This document shows, one piece after another, positions 1 to 8,956 of a DNA stretch of 64,000 nt; the first letter of the stretch is position 1; the number at the start of each line of letters is the position of its first letter. A program made the translations under genes and the position numbers. The DNA comes from Cupriavidus pauculus (lineage in GTDB: Bacteria > Pseudomonadota > Gammaproteobacteria > Burkholderiales > Burkholderiaceae), in assembly GCF_002858765.1 (NCBI RefSeq), contig NZ_PJRP01000013.1:124001-188000 (forward strand). Direction: 5' to 3'. The notes under the pieces were generated by a model. The model saw only the letters and a program-made list of their open reading frames with translations. It was not told the origin of the DNA and searched no databases.

Positions 1-62
1 ATGTCCAGGTAGGTATCCTGGCGCCCGGGTGTGGGCTCGACTTCAAAAATGACAGCGATCAT
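1..62 (-). CDS. ABM-fold (antibiotic biosynthesis monooxygenase-like) protein, 5' end only
   Basis: Only the first 20 codons lie in the window; the gene runs off the left edge. The reading starts MIAVIFEVEPTPGRQDTYLD, which resembles the first beta strand and turn of small ABM-domain proteins (dimeric ferredoxin-like fold). A GAGAGG-like ribosome-binding site lies just upstream on the minus strand. The gene follows the P450 on the same strand after about 20 bp, so the two are probably co-transcribed. The family call rests on a very short stretch and is tentative. Confidence 0.5.
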   Translation of the reverse strand, partial: MIAVIFEVEPTPGRQDTYLD

Positions 63-82
63 GGGGGCTACCTCTCAGGGTT

Positions 83-1306
83 TCAGGTCTCTAAGGGTTG
101 TACGTCAAACTGCGGAATGCGCGCGTTGACCGATGGTCGATAGCGTACGCGATCCAGCAGGTGCGCTGGTTGTATCCCGCGCGACAGCAGCGCCTGAACG
201 GTACAGGCGGCCAGTACCTGCGCCAGTGCATCGCCGGGGCAGCCATGACGCCCGGCACCGAATGTCCAGGCGCGGGCGGCCGCTGCGGGGTCTTCTTCTC
301 TGGCATCGTCATGCGCGGCAGCGGCCAGCAGCACCAGCACCGCATCGTTGGCGCGGACGGGCTGGCCGCACACCGTGGCGTCGGTGGCCATGAATCGCCG
401 CGTGTTCTGCACCGGCGGTTCCATCCGGGCCACGTGCGCCACCAGCCTGTCGACAGGATTGTCCGGGCCGACGTGCTGGCCGGTACGCCCCAGATGGATC
501 AGCGTATTGCCGATCAGGCCCGCAGTGGCCTCGCACGCCTGGATCATCAAGCCGACGGCGTTGGCCACCATCGTGGGCGTGTCGATATCCGCCAGCGCGG
601 CGTCCTCCGACAGGCCGTGCAGCAGACTGCCGGCCGGCGCGGACGGCGCGCAGTCGTGCGTCCATTGCGTGAGCCAGCGCGCAGCGGCGGCACCCGCTTC
701 CACATCGGCCGGCGAGGCCAGCGGCGACATCGCCATGGCGAAGGTCGAAACAAAGCCAGCCACCCGCGTGGAAACATGGCCGTCGACGTCGCGTTCCAGC
801 GGTAGGCCCAGCAGGTCTGCCACGGTCAGCACAGGCAAGGTGAACATCCAGCGCGTGGCCTCGTGCGCATCGTCGTCGGTCATACGCGGCAGCGCCGCTG
901 CCAGTGCGTGGGCGCGTACACGCACCAGGCCCAGGTCAAGCCCTGCCAGCCGGCGCAGCACGATGGCTTTCAGGGCAGCGTGCGCCGGTCCATCGTTCAT
1001 GCGAGCCAGACGGCCGAACAGGTGGCCCGCCGGGCTGCCTGCCAGTGCAGGCGGCACGGGCTGCCCCGGCGGGCGCACGCGGGCATCGGGGTGATCCAGC
1101 ACTTCGGCCACGGCAGACGCGCTGGCGGCCACCCATAGCTTCAGCGCCGGGTCGTAGTAGAACGGACGCGTGCGCGCGAGTTGGCGATACCAGGGATAGG
1201 GATCGGGGTGCGTGACCGCGGCAATGGGGTCGGCGGGGCCGGCGTGGGTGGCCGGCGTCACGTCCGACGGGGACAACGCCTGCAGGACATCAAGGGACGA
1301 ATGCAT
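83..1306 (-). CDS. Cytochrome P450
   Basis: A 407-residue soluble P450, a normal length for bacterial class I enzymes. The heme-binding loop FGAGRHGCPG lies near the C terminus, with the axial thiolate at about Cys356. The I-helix oxygen-activation motif reads ACEAT, and an ExxR-like segment (EPPVQNTRR) lies downstream. There is no signal peptide or membrane anchor. I chose ATG at 1306, which has GGAAGA upstream; the codon just before it is GTG (1309), so a start one residue earlier is possible. No ferredoxin or ferredoxin reductase gene is adjacent, so redox partners must come from elsewhere. It precedes an ABM-domain gene on the same strand. The substrate cannot be read from the sequence. 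Confidence 0.93.
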   Translation of the reverse strand: MHSSLDVLQALSPSDVTPATHAGPADPIAAVTHPDPYPWYRQLARTRPFYYDPALKLWVAASASAVAEVLDHPDARVRPPGQPVPPALAGSPAGHLFGRLARMNDGPAHAALKAIVLRRLAGLDLGLVRVRAHALAAALPRMTDDDAHEATRWMFTLPVLTVADLLGLPLERDVDGHVSTRVAGFVSTFAMAMSPLASPADVEAGAAAARWLTQWTHDCAPSAPAGSLLHGLSEDAALADIDTPTMVANAVGLMIQACEATAGLIGNTLIHLGRTGQHVGPDNPVDRLVAHVARMEPPVQNTRRFMATDATVCGQPVRANDAVLVLLAAAAHDDAREEDPAAAARAWTFGAGRHGCPGDALAQVLAACTVQALLSRGIQPAHLLDRVRYRPSVNARIPQFDVQPLET

Positions 1307-1600
1307 CACGGTCTTCCGGCTGAATGGACGATGTGGCCATCTTCGCAGTGCGCGGGCCGGGAAAGGTTCGTCCTGTCGTGAAATGTCGAATGTCGGGCAA
1401 TGGATCGGCGGCCGGGCGCGTCGGCAATGAAACTCCGGGGCATGCGCCTCGGTCCTGTCCTCAACCGCCAGCTGCCATCACGGCGTATCGACGAACGTCT
1501 GCGCGACGCAGCCGGACAGCCAATCGCTGCATTCGCAATATCAGATATGTCATGAAGATCGTTCTGCTATGCTGCCTCGCACTCCATCCATCCTCACCCA

Positions 1601-2413
1601 ATGACCCGGCGCCTCTGGCTCTTCAATCTCTGTGTGATCGCGCTGGGCGTCTGTGGCCCGGGGGCGCTCACCACATGGGTGTCGCGCGAGTTGGCCGAGC
1701 GGTTGTTCCACCAGCGCGTGGAAGTGGTGGCACGCGATGCCGTCGAAGCCGCCCGCCAGGCGGAGTAGTTCGCCGGGACACCTTGCAGCCAGGCCCACCT
1801 GGATGCCATGCGCGAGGCCGACCTCCAGCACCGCTACGCGCGCCAGATCACGTACCTCGATGGCAAGCAGTTGCTGTGCGCCCCGTCGTCGTTTTTGGGT
1901 GCCCTGCGCAGTATCGAAGGCCAGAACCCGCACTGGAACGCACTGTCGCAGCTGCGGGCCGCGTATCGCATCGACGCCGCCGGGGAACCGCCGCCCGCCG
2001 TCCAGTTCCGCGTGGGCGAACGCGGCTTTGCCAACGACACCGCCTGCCGCGAGATGATCGCGGCCTTCCGCAAGGCCGGCCATCCGATCCTGATCGATGA
2101 CTTCGGCACCGGCTATTCGAGCCTGGCCTACCTGCATGACCTGGACGTGGACGGTATCAAGATCGACAAGGCCTTTGTCAGCTCGATGACGACCGACGCG
2201 CCGTCGAAATCGGTCGGGCCCCATATCATCGAGATGGCCCGCGCGCTGGACATCCACATGGTGGCCGAGGGCATCGAGACCGAAGCGCAGCGCGTGGCGC
2301 TGCGACAACGCGGCGTGCAGTTCGGCCAGGGCTGGCTGTTCGGCAAAGCCATGCCGCTGGCCGATTTCCTGGCGTTCTGGCGGCAGCATGCCGGCGCCGC
2401 CGTCGAAGCCTGA
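1601..2413 (+). pseudogene. Broken CSS-motif / EAL cyclic-di-GMP phosphodiesterase
   Basis: The frame from ATG 1601 encodes an N-terminal membrane segment (MTRRLWLFNLCVIALGVCG), then hits an in-frame TAG at 1766-1768. The same frame continues without a shift through a CSS-type periplasmic sensor remnant (PCSQAHL ... LLCAPSS) to the C-terminal half of an EAL domain: ERGF, LIDDFGTGYSSL, IKIDKAFV and AEGIE. The first half of the EAL domain, including the E-x-L motif itself, is missing: the sensor remnant runs into ERGF within a few dozen residues. The gene therefore carries a nonsense codon and an internal deletion. Intact relatives (PdeC/YjcC type) are about 500 residues with a periplasmic domain between two membrane helices. 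A catalytically active phosphodiesterase is unlikely. Confidence 0.8.
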
Positions 2414-2748
2414 GCCGCCGATACGCGTCGGCCTGCCGGTTTGCACCTATACTCGCCGCTTCCCGCCACGCAATCGCGTGCGACCCATCATGGAAAGCGA
2501 ACGACCATGCCTTGAACCATCAACCACCTGACGGAACGAAGGTTCCGCATTGCCGGTATCGGGGACACGGCCGGCATGGCGGAGTTTGACGGGGCACCAC
2601 GGTTCACGCACCTGTCGTCGAAGATGGCGAACATCGCGGCGCGGGGCAGATAAAAAACAGGAACCGGGTAGTCAGGACGCGGAAGACCGCCAGCCGGCCT
2701 TGCGGCGCGTAGCGCCAGGGGCATGCGACAGGCGGCAGGCATGGACCG
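2414..2748 (+). other. Intergenic stretch between the EAL pseudogene and the GGDEF-EAL gene
   Basis: About 335 bp with no convincing gene. A short frame begins with ATG near 2508 but meets TGA at its third codon, then stays open to a TAA near 2653; it may be a decayed small gene. The minus-strand reading across this stretch looks like a shadow, since it continues into the antisense of the next gene. I saw no clear terminator or promoter. Confidence 0.4.
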
Positions 2749-4896
2749 ATGAAACAAACAGATCGTGCGCAGGGCGCGGCGCTGACCGGCTTGCGCGCCG
2801 CTGACGGGGCAAGCGGCGGAAGCACCAGCGAAAGTCGCAGCAGAAATCCCGGCGGCACCAGCGGCATTGCGGGTAGCGGGCCCATCAAGCCCGTTGACAC
2901 CGCCCAGCTCTGGCAAGTCCGTCACGACCAGTTGCTGGCCGTGCGCCGCACCGTCCGGCTGTCGATCCCGATCAATATCATCCTTGGCGTGAGCGTGCTG
3001 GCCGTGGCCTGGCACGCCGGTCGCGGCACCACGGCGGCCGTATGGTTCGTGATTTCCCTGCTCTGGAACGTGCTGCGGATCTGGATGTGCCAGGTGCCGG
3101 TGGGCCCAACACCCGGGGCGACGCGGCCGGACAATGGCCGGCTGGCACGTACGGTGGCGCGCCACCTGCGCATTCACTGCGCGCTGGCGCTGCTGTCCGG
3201 CCTGACGTGGGCCGCCATTCCGGTGCTGTGCGACGGCTACACGTCGCCGCAGACGCTGTTCTACCTGACCGTGGTCTGCGGCATCACGGCAGGCGCGGTG
3301 ACCCACGGCTTTGCGTACGCGCGCATTCCGCTTTGTTTCATCACGCCGCCGCTGCTGTCGGCCGCCGCATGCCTGTTCTGGTTCGGCGATTTCGACAAGT
3401 ACTGGCTGGCCGGCACCACCCTGCTCTACCTGGCCGCACTCATCCGGTGCACGCTGGAAAGTGAACGGCAGATCCGACATTCGATCCGGCTCAAGAACGA
3501 GGCCACCGCGATCCAGGATTCGCTGCGGATCGCGCGTGACCACGCGGTGAATCGTGCCGACGAAATGTGGACGCTGGCCAGTCTCGACCCGCTGACCGGC
3601 CTGCTGAGCCGCAGCGGCTTCTTCGACCGGGCCAACAAGCGCTTTGCCAACGGCCTGAGCGGCCGGCACTGCCTGTTGCTGCTGGATCTGGACGGCTTCA
3701 AGCTCATCAACGACGCGTTCGGCCACAAGGCCGGCGACGGCGTACTGCGCGAGGTGGCGCGGCGGCTCGAGGCCGTGGCGGGGCACGACATGCTGGTGGG
3801 CCGCATGGGCGGCGACGAGTTCATGCTGCTCTACGACCCGTTCGACAACGACGATTGCCCGTCGTCGCTGGCCGCGCGCCTGATCGAAGCCGTGCGCCAG
3901 CCACTGGATGGCTACGAGTACTGTGCGATCGGCATCAGCATCGGCATCTGCCGCGGCCCGGACATCTGCCTAGACGACATGCTGCTGTTTGCCGACGCCG
4001 CGTTGTACGCGGCCAAGCGAACCGGCCGCAACAGCGTGTACGTGTTCGATGACGACCTGCACCGGCACCTGCAGATGCAGCGCGACATCGAGCGCGACCT
4101 GCCGCGCGCGCTGGCCGACGATACGCTGGAGGTCTGGTTCCAGCCGATTTTTGCCGAAGGCGGCACGCGCGTGCGCAGCCTGGAGGCGCTGATCCGCTGG
4201 AAGCATGCACGCCATGGCTGGGTGCCGCCGCCGGAGCTGGTGTCCGTGGCGGCGGCGTCTGGCCTGTCCGAGACGCTGCTGCGCGCCACGCTGGCGAAGG
4301 TATGCCGCTTGTCGAAGGCCATCGAAGCGCAGGGCGGGCAGCGGATTCCCATCGCCATCAACCTGTCACCGCGCGAAATGGCGCAGGTGGAGATCGACCA
4401 GCTGCTGCTGTCGACCCTGGAGGCCTGCAGGATGGCACCGGGCCTGCTGACCGTGGAAATCACCGAGGAAGTGGCGCTCGACGTGATGGCCGTGCAGGGC
4501 AAGCTGGCCAACATGGCAAAGGCCGGCGTGGCGATTGCGCTCGACGACTTCGGCGTGGGCTATTCCGGCCTGGGCGCACTGCGCCAACTGGGCGCGGCAT
4601 GCGTGAAGGTGGATCGCAGCTTTATCACCGATATCGCGCGTTCGCCACGCAACCAGGATTTGATGCGTGCAGTGCTGAACCTGGGGCGCTCGTTCGGCTT
4701 TGAAGTGGTGGCCGAGGGCGTCGAACACGAAGCCGACCGGCAGACGCTGATCGGCATCGGCTGCTATGCCATGCAGGGCTACCTGCTGGCCCGCCCGATG
4801 CCCGAAGCGGAACTGCTGGCCTGGCTGCGCACGCGGGCGGCCACAGTCACCGCCACCGCCAGCAGCGAGGCCAGCATCGACGTCGGCGGCGCCTGA
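2749..4896 (+). CDS. Membrane-anchored GGDEF-EAL cyclic-di-GMP protein
   Basis: 715 residues. A Gly/Ser-rich N terminus of about 50 residues precedes roughly six hydrophobic segments (residues 70-235). The GGDEF domain has an intact GGDEF at 354-358, and I see no RxxD inhibitory site before it. The EAL domain starts with E479-A-L-I-R and keeps LDDFGVGYSGL, VKVDRSF and AEGVE, so both diguanylate cyclase and phosphodiesterase chemistry look possible. Such proteins make or hydrolyse c-di-GMP at the inner membrane in response to a membrane-sensed cue. It follows a broken EAL gene on the same strand. The start is ATG 2749; a nearby ATG at 2741 is in another frame. The ribosome-binding site is weak, so a start further in is possible. 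Confidence 0.9.
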   Translation: MKQTDRAQGAALTGLRAADGASGGSTSESRSRNPGGTSGIAGSGPIKPVDTAQLWQVRHDQLLAVRRTVRLSIPINIILGVSVLAVAWHAGRGTTAAVWFVISLLWNVLRIWMCQVPVGPTPGATRPDNGRLARTVARHLRIHCALALLSGLTWAAIPVLCDGYTSPQTLFYLTVVCGITAGAVTHGFAYARIPLCFITPPLLSAAACLFWFGDFDKYWLAGTTLLYLAALIRCTLESERQIRHSIRLKNEATAIQDSLRIARDHAVNRADEMWTLASLDPLTGLLSRSGFFDRANKRFANGLSGRHCLLLLDLDGFKLINDAFGHKAGDGVLREVARRLEAVAGHDMLVGRMGGDEFMLLYDPFDNDDCPSSLAARLIEAVRQPLDGYEYCAIGISIGICRGPDICLDDMLLFADAALYAAKRTGRNSVYVFDDDLHRHLQMQRDIERDLPRALADDTLEVWFQPIFAEGGTRVRSLEALIRWKHARHGWVPPPELVSVAAASGLSETLLRATLAKVCRLSKAIEAQGGQRIPIAINLSPREMAQVEIDQLLLSTLEACRMAPGLLTVEITEEVALDVMAVQGKLANMAKAGVAIALDDFGVGYSGLGALRQLGAACVKVDRSFITDIARSPRNQDLMRAVLNLGRSFGFEVVAEGVEHEADRQTLIGIGCYAMQGYLLARPMPEAELLAWLRTRAATVTATASSEASIDVGGA

Positions 4897-4898
4897 CG

Positions 4899-5822
4899 TC
4901 AGCCGCCGCGGGCGCGGCGGGCCTCGTAGGCCTTCAGGTGCGTCAGCGCCATGCCGAGCGTGGGCGCTTCGGTGCTGCCCCGGCGCGCAAGCAGGTCGCC
5001 GACGATCTGGTCCGATTCGATGGCGGCGCCGCGTTCCACGTCGCGCAGCATCGACGCCGTGATCGGCGAGCCCTCGGTGAAAAGCGTGGTTTTGGCTTGC
5101 TGCATCGCCGGTTCGCGCACCGGGTAGCCGTTGGCCGCCGCGATGGCGGCGCATTCGTCCAGCAAGGCCGCGATGGTCTCGCGGCCACGTGGCGCGATCA
5201 GGATATCGCCGACGGTGGCCCGCATCAGGCAGGTGGAAGCCGCCAGCGTGGCCAGGAAGAACCATTTTTCCCACATGTCCTGCAGCATCGCGTCGCTGCG
5301 CTGCACGTCGAAGCCCGCGTTGCCGAACACTTCGGCCAGCGCTTGCGCGCGGGGGCTGTTGCCCGACGGGCGCTCGCCAAACGACAGGATGTGGAATGCC
5401 GACAGATGAAGGATGGTGCCCTGGTCGTCGAGCGTGCTCGAAATCATGCAGCGGCCACCCATCACGCGGGCCGCGCCAAAGCGGGCGTCGAGCTGGTCCA
5501 GGTGCTGCATGCCATTGAGCAGGGGCACGATCACGGTGTCCGGGCCCACGGCCGGGGCGATCGAATCCATGGCGCTGGCAAGGTCATACGCCTTGCAGCT
5601 CAGCAGCACCACGTCGTAGGGCGCCGTAATCTGCGCCGACATGACGACCGGGGGCGTGGCGATATGCAGATCGCCGTGCGGGCTCTTCACGCGAAGCCCG
5701 TGCTCCGCCAGTTGCCCAGCCCGCCGCGCGCGCACCAGAAAGGTCACGTCACGCCCGGCCTGCAGCAGCCGCGCTCCGAAATAGCCACCCGTCGCACCGG
5801 CACCGACCACCAGAATACGCAT
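4899..5822 (-). CDS. panE: 2-dehydropantoate 2-reductase (ketopantoate reductase family)
   Basis: 307 residues. The N-terminal Rossmann motif is GAGATGGYFGARL, followed by the ApbA-family middle segment (LLSCKAYDL, LLNGMQHLD) and the C-terminal helical domain with WEKWFFLA. The family reduces ketopantoate to pantoate with NADPH in pantothenate and CoA synthesis, but many paralogues act on other 2-keto acids and this gene is not beside panB or panC. I chose ATG 5822 over an in-frame start nine codons upstream because MRILVVG begins the fold and GGGAG lies about 8 nt before it. The gene converges with the GGDEF-EAL gene, with only 2 bp between their stops. Confidence 0.85.
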   Translation of the reverse strand: MRILVVGAGATGGYFGARLLQAGRDVTFLVRARRAGQLAEHGLRVKSPHGDLHIATPPVVMSAQITAPYDVVLLSCKAYDLASAMDSIAPAVGPDTVIVPLLNGMQHLDQLDARFGAARVMGGRCMISSTLDDQGTILHLSAFHILSFGERPSGNSPRAQALAEVFGNAGFDVQRSDAMLQDMWEKWFFLATLAASTCLMRATVGDILIAPRGRETIAALLDECAAIAAANGYPVREPAMQQAKTTLFTEGSPITASMLRDVERGAAIESDQIVGDLLARRGSTEAPTLGMALTHLKAYEARRARGG

Positions 5823-5947
5823 CCTCGACTCCCAGGTCTGGCCCGGCACCTTGCCGGGCGATGCGCCATTCTAGTGGGGTTCCGGCATGGCTGCCGGCGA
5901 CGTGCCGATCCGGGCGGATCGGGCCGCGCACGGGCAGGAAGCTGCCA

Positions 5948-5980
5948 GAAAAAAGAAAGGGGCCGTCAGTGGCGGCCCCC
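5948..5980 (-). terminator. Rho-independent terminator
   Basis: A GC-rich stem (GGGGCCG / CGGCCCC, arms 5959-5965 and 5973-5979) is followed on the minus strand by a T-rich run (read as AGAAAAAAGAAA on the plus strand). It lies directly after the stop of the 37-residue ORF and probably ends that transcript before panE. Confidence 0.75.
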
Positions 5981-5994
5981 GTCCTCGCGTCGCG

Positions 5995-6108
5995 TCATGT
6001 GAGCAGATTGAACACGAAGCCCAGTGCTATCGCGCCGCCCAGTGCCTCCAGCGTGGCCAGCGCTACCAGTTCGCGGAAAATGCGTGATTCGTCCTGCTTG
6101 GTCACCAT
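5995..6108 (-). CDS. Small single-span membrane protein (37 aa)
   Basis: The longer frame starts upstream, but ATG 6108 has a well-placed GGAGA (6116-6120) and gives a compact 37-residue peptide: a charged N-terminal half (MVTKQDESRIFREL) followed by one hydrophobic helix (LATLEALGGAIALGFVFNLL). A rho-independent terminator follows immediately, so the unit looks like a short independent transcript. I do not recognise a family. The topology suggests a small inner-membrane protein, perhaps a regulator of a membrane complex. The next gene upstream, a YegD-like chaperone, is divergent. Confidence 0.6.
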   Translation of the reverse strand: MVTKQDESRIFRELVALATLEALGGAIALGFVFNLLT

Positions 6109-6224
6109 GGTATTGTCTCCAGTCGGTTTTCCAAACGGCCGGCCGGTACGGTCGTACCAGTCGGTCACACTGCAACCTGCGACTTCAGTAGACTGCAACC
6201 GCGGTGTGCAGAACAGTTGGCACA

Positions 6225-6280
6225 AACCCGCATGGGGTGATCCCCGATGGCATGCCGCGCTGCGGGTTTCCACCCCATGC
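6225..6280. repeat. Two interleaved inverted repeats
   Basis: AACCCGCA (6225-6232) pairs with TGCGGGTT (6261-6268), and GCATGGGGTG (6230-6239) pairs with CACCCCATGC (6271-6280). The arms are ordered A-B-A'-B', so both helices together would make a pseudoknot, or they are alternatives. The element lies between the divergent small membrane ORF and the YegD-like gene, just upstream of a TACAAT. Confidence 0.6.
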
Positions 6281-6292
6281 AAGGAAAACCCC

Positions 6293-6298
6293 TACAAT
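6293..6298 (+). promoter_or_regulatory. Possible -10 box for the yegD-like gene
   Basis: TACAAT stands about 93 bp upstream of the Hsp70-like start codon. I see no convincing -35 at the expected distance. The interleaved inverted repeats lie immediately upstream and could be an operator. Confidence 0.35.
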
Positions 6299-6390
6299 AG
6301 CGCCCCACGCAATGGCACCCTATCCGCCCCGAAACGGCAGCGGACCAGCGCGCCGCCTGCTTCCTGCTGCACCTGAACCCCTGCATCCCC

Positions 6391-7644
6391 ATGATCTCAA
6401 ACGCTTGCGGCGTCGACTTCGGCACGTCCAATTCCACCGTCGGCTGGCTGCGTCCCGGCGCACCCACGCTGCTGCCGCTGGAAGATGACAAGGCCACGCT
6501 GCCATCGGTGATCTTTTTCCACGCCGAGGATCCGCTCGTCAGCTATGGCCGTGCCGCGCTGGCCGACTACCTGGCCGGCTACGAGGGCCGCATGATGCGG
6601 TCGCTCAAGAGCCTGCTGGGCACGTCGATGATGGACGACAGCACCGAGGTCATGGGCCAGGCCATGCCGTTCCGCAAGCTGCTGGCACATTTCATCGGCG
6701 AGCTGAAGGGCCGCGCCGAGCGCGCCGCCGGCCGCCAGTTCAGCGCGGCGGTGCTGGGGCGTCCCGTTCACTTCATCGACGAGGACGCCGCCGCCGACCA
6801 GCTTGCCGAAGACACGCTGGCCGAGATTGCCCGCGACGCGGGCTTCAAGGACATCGCCTTCCAGTACGAGCCGATTGCCGCCGCCTTCGACTACGAGGCC
6901 GGCATCGGCAGCGAGGAACTGGTTCTGGTGGCCGATATCGGCGGTGGTACGTCGGACTTTTCGCTGGTGCGCCTGTCGCCCGAGCGCGCGAAGAAGATCG
7001 ACCGCCGCGCAGACATCCTGGCCAATGGCGGCGTGCACATCGGCGGCACCGATTTCGACCGCGCGCTGAGCCTGGCCAGCGTCATGCCGATGCTGGGCCT
7101 GAACAGCCAGCTGCGCAACGGCAAGGCGATGCCGTCGGGCCAGTATTTCGACCTGGCCAGCTGGCATACGATCAACCTGATCTACACACGCCGCGCGTGG
7201 GCGATCGTGATGGACAACTATCGCGATGCCGCGGAAACCGAGAAGCTCGACCGCCTGATCCGGCTGATCAAGGAGCGCGCGGGACACTGGCTGGCGATCC
7301 AGGTGGAAGCTGCCAAGATTGCGCTGTCCGATACCCCGCTCACCACGATGGACCTGGCGCGCATCGCGCCCGATACCACGCTGGATGTCACGCGCGACGA
7401 CTTCGACCAATCGATCGCGAAACTGGTCGACAAGACGGCCAGCACGGTGAAGGGCATGTTGAAGACGGCCGGGGTGCCGGCCGATGCGGTGGATACCATC
7501 CTGTTCACCGGCGGCTCCAGCAGCGTGCCGATGCTGCGCGAGCAACTGGCGCGGCTGCTGCCCGGCGCGCGTCGCGTGGAAGGCGACCTGTTCGGCGGCA
7601 TCGGTTCGGGCCTGGCCCTGGACGCAGCGCGCAAGTTCGGCTGA
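6391..7644 (+). CDS. yegD: YegD-type Hsp70 family protein
   Basis: 417 residues, much shorter than DnaK (about 640) because it is an actin-fold ATPase without the usual substrate-binding domain and lid. Motifs: phosphate-1 VDFGTSNST near the N terminus, phosphate-2 VADIGGGTSDFSL near residue 180, and the adenosine motif LFTGGSSSVPMLRE near 370. YegD proteins are presumed cytosolic chaperones of unknown client. There is no J-protein or GrpE gene nearby. ATG 6391 opens directly on the fold; the only other upstream frame is a shadow. It converges with the response regulator at 7686 after about 40 bp. Confidence 0.88.
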   Translation: MISNACGVDFGTSNSTVGWLRPGAPTLLPLEDDKATLPSVIFFHAEDPLVSYGRAALADYLAGYEGRMMRSLKSLLGTSMMDDSTEVMGQAMPFRKLLAHFIGELKGRAERAAGRQFSAAVLGRPVHFIDEDAAADQLAEDTLAEIARDAGFKDIAFQYEPIAAAFDYEAGIGSEELVLVADIGGGTSDFSLVRLSPERAKKIDRRADILANGGVHIGGTDFDRALSLASVMPMLGLNSQLRNGKAMPSGQYFDLASWHTINLIYTRRAWAIVMDNYRDAAETEKLDRLIRLIKERAGHWLAIQVEAAKIALSDTPLTTMDLARIAPDTTLDVTRDDFDQSIAKLVDKTASTVKGMLKTAGVPADAVDTILFTGGSSSVPMLREQLARLLPGARRVEGDLFGGIGSGLALDAARKFG

Positions 7645-7685
7645 TCCACACCCCGGACGCGTGCCGGGGGCGCTGGAAGCCTGAC

Positions 7686-8345
7686 TTACTGCTCGGCCTT
7701 GCAGAGGCCGATCTGCTGGGCCATCAGCACCAGGTCGGCAAAGGTGCGCGCCTTCATCTTGCGCATGGCCTGACCGCGGTGAATCTTCACCGTCACCTCG
7801 CTGATGCCGATTTCCCCTGCGATCTGCTTGTTCAGCAGGCCCGAGACGGCCATGCCCATGACTTCCGCCTCGCGCGGCGTCAGCGTGGCGTAGTTGCCGC
7901 GAATCTCCTCCACCTTGCGCAGGCCCCGGCGTCGCAGCCGGTCCTTCTCGATGGCCGTCGACACCGCGTCAAGCAGGTCCTGGTCACGAAACGGCTTGGC
8001 CATGAAATCCTCGGCGCCCGCCTTCATGGCGGCCACCGTCATGGCGATGTCGCCATAGCCGGTCATGAAGATGATCGGGATATGCACGCCCATCTGCGCC
8101 AGGCGGGTCTGCAGGTCCAGGCCGCTCGGGCCGCGCAGGCGCACATCGAGCACCAGGCAGCACGGCACATCGGGCACGCGGTATTCCAGCAACTCGGCCG
8201 CTGAGCCGAACAGCATCGCCTGCATCCCCACGGATCGGAACAGGTTGCCCAGGCCGGCGCGCAGCATGGCATCGTCGTCGACGATCAGCACCATCGCGTC
8301 GTCGGCGGTGGCCGTACCGGCAGGGTCCCCGTTCTGGGATGTCAC
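7686..8345 (-). CDS. FixJ-type response regulator (receiver + LuxR HTH)
   Basis: 219 residues from GTG 8345, chosen because GGAGA precedes it and the receiver begins soon after; the open frame extends 47 codons further upstream without a convincing start. The receiver has the acidic cluster VDDD (23-25), phospho-acceptor Asp67 in LVLDVRLRG, the Thr switch in FMTGYGD and Lys in AKPF. The C-terminal LuxR/FixJ helix-turn-helix is LTPREAEVM ... NKQIAGEIGISEVTVKIHRGQ. It is a close paralogue of the regulator at 29931-30623. It is transcribed away from the hydrolase operon that starts at 8957. I infer that it controls that operon on phosphorylation by a kinase such as the one at 16922. Confidence 0.92.
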   Translation of the reverse strand: MTSQNGDPAGTATADDAMVLIVDDDAMLRAGLGNLFRSVGMQAMLFGSAAELLEYRVPDVPCCLVLDVRLRGPSGLDLQTRLAQMGVHIPIIFMTGYGDIAMTVAAMKAGAEDFMAKPFRDQDLLDAVSTAIEKDRLRRRGLRKVEEIRGNYATLTPREAEVMGMAVSGLLNKQIAGEIGISEVTVKIHRGQAMRKMKARTFADLVLMAQQIGLCKAEQ

Positions 8346-8956
8346 GGCTCTGTTCTCCAAGGTGCCCGGGGGCAAGTTGCGGATGCCGCCCATTTTGCCG
8401 GCGCACCGTGGCGCTGGGGACCGACAGGCGGCCAAGCGGGCGAAATTCGCGCACGGGGGCGACATGGCCCCCGACGCGCCCAGCATTTCAGCACAGCACG
8501 CGCCGCTTCGCCACCCATACCATTGGTTGAGTGGACAGCGCGGCCGAAGCGGCGCGCAAAACCTTGCTTGTCGTCGGGCTCGCCAATACCTATACCAAGT
8601 GTGTATGGCAAACCCGCATGTGCCCGCCTACCCTGCGCGTGCATTGTCATGCCCCCATCGCCCCTGCCGCTCATGCCCAGTCCTGCCCACTGGCGTGATT
8701 CCACGCCTGCTGGCCGCCGCTTGCCTGGCGCCCGCAAGCGCTCTCGCCACTGCCGCCGCGGACAGCTAATCCGTAGACACCCTCGGCTAATACGATGGGC
8801 CAATGGCTGCATACGCACGCGACGTCTAGTCTTGCGTCGGGTCGCATCGTGCCTATCCCCAGGCATGACGGCTTCGATGCAACCGGTGCGGAACGGGCCA
8901 GCGCACGCCGCGCCGTCCGCGCCTCGCCCCAACCTTCGTCTCAAGGAATTTTCATC
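8346..8956 (+). other. Long divergent intergenic region carrying candidate regulator sites
   Basis: About 610 bp without a gene I can support; the long frames here are shadows or run off neighbours. It separates a FixJ-type regulator from the hydrolase operon and probably holds both promoters. Two related motifs stand out: CCAATACCTATACCAAG at 8583-8599 and CTAATACGATGG at 8787-8798. Both resemble CTAATACCTTGGTATTGG at 16292-16309, upstream of the receiver-only regulator. Confidence 0.5.
8787..8798 (+). promoter_or_regulatory. Candidate binding motif, copy 1 (CTAATACGATGG)
   Basis: This matches CTAATACCTTGG at 16292-16303 at 10 of 12 positions. It lies about 160 bp upstream of the first gene of the hydrolase operon. 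Assignment to a FixJ-type regulator is inference. Confidence 0.35.

Noticed and set aside
2500..2650. Possible small gene with an early stop codon
   Set aside because: ATG is followed by TGA two codons later and no family is visible; noted only within the intergenic entry.
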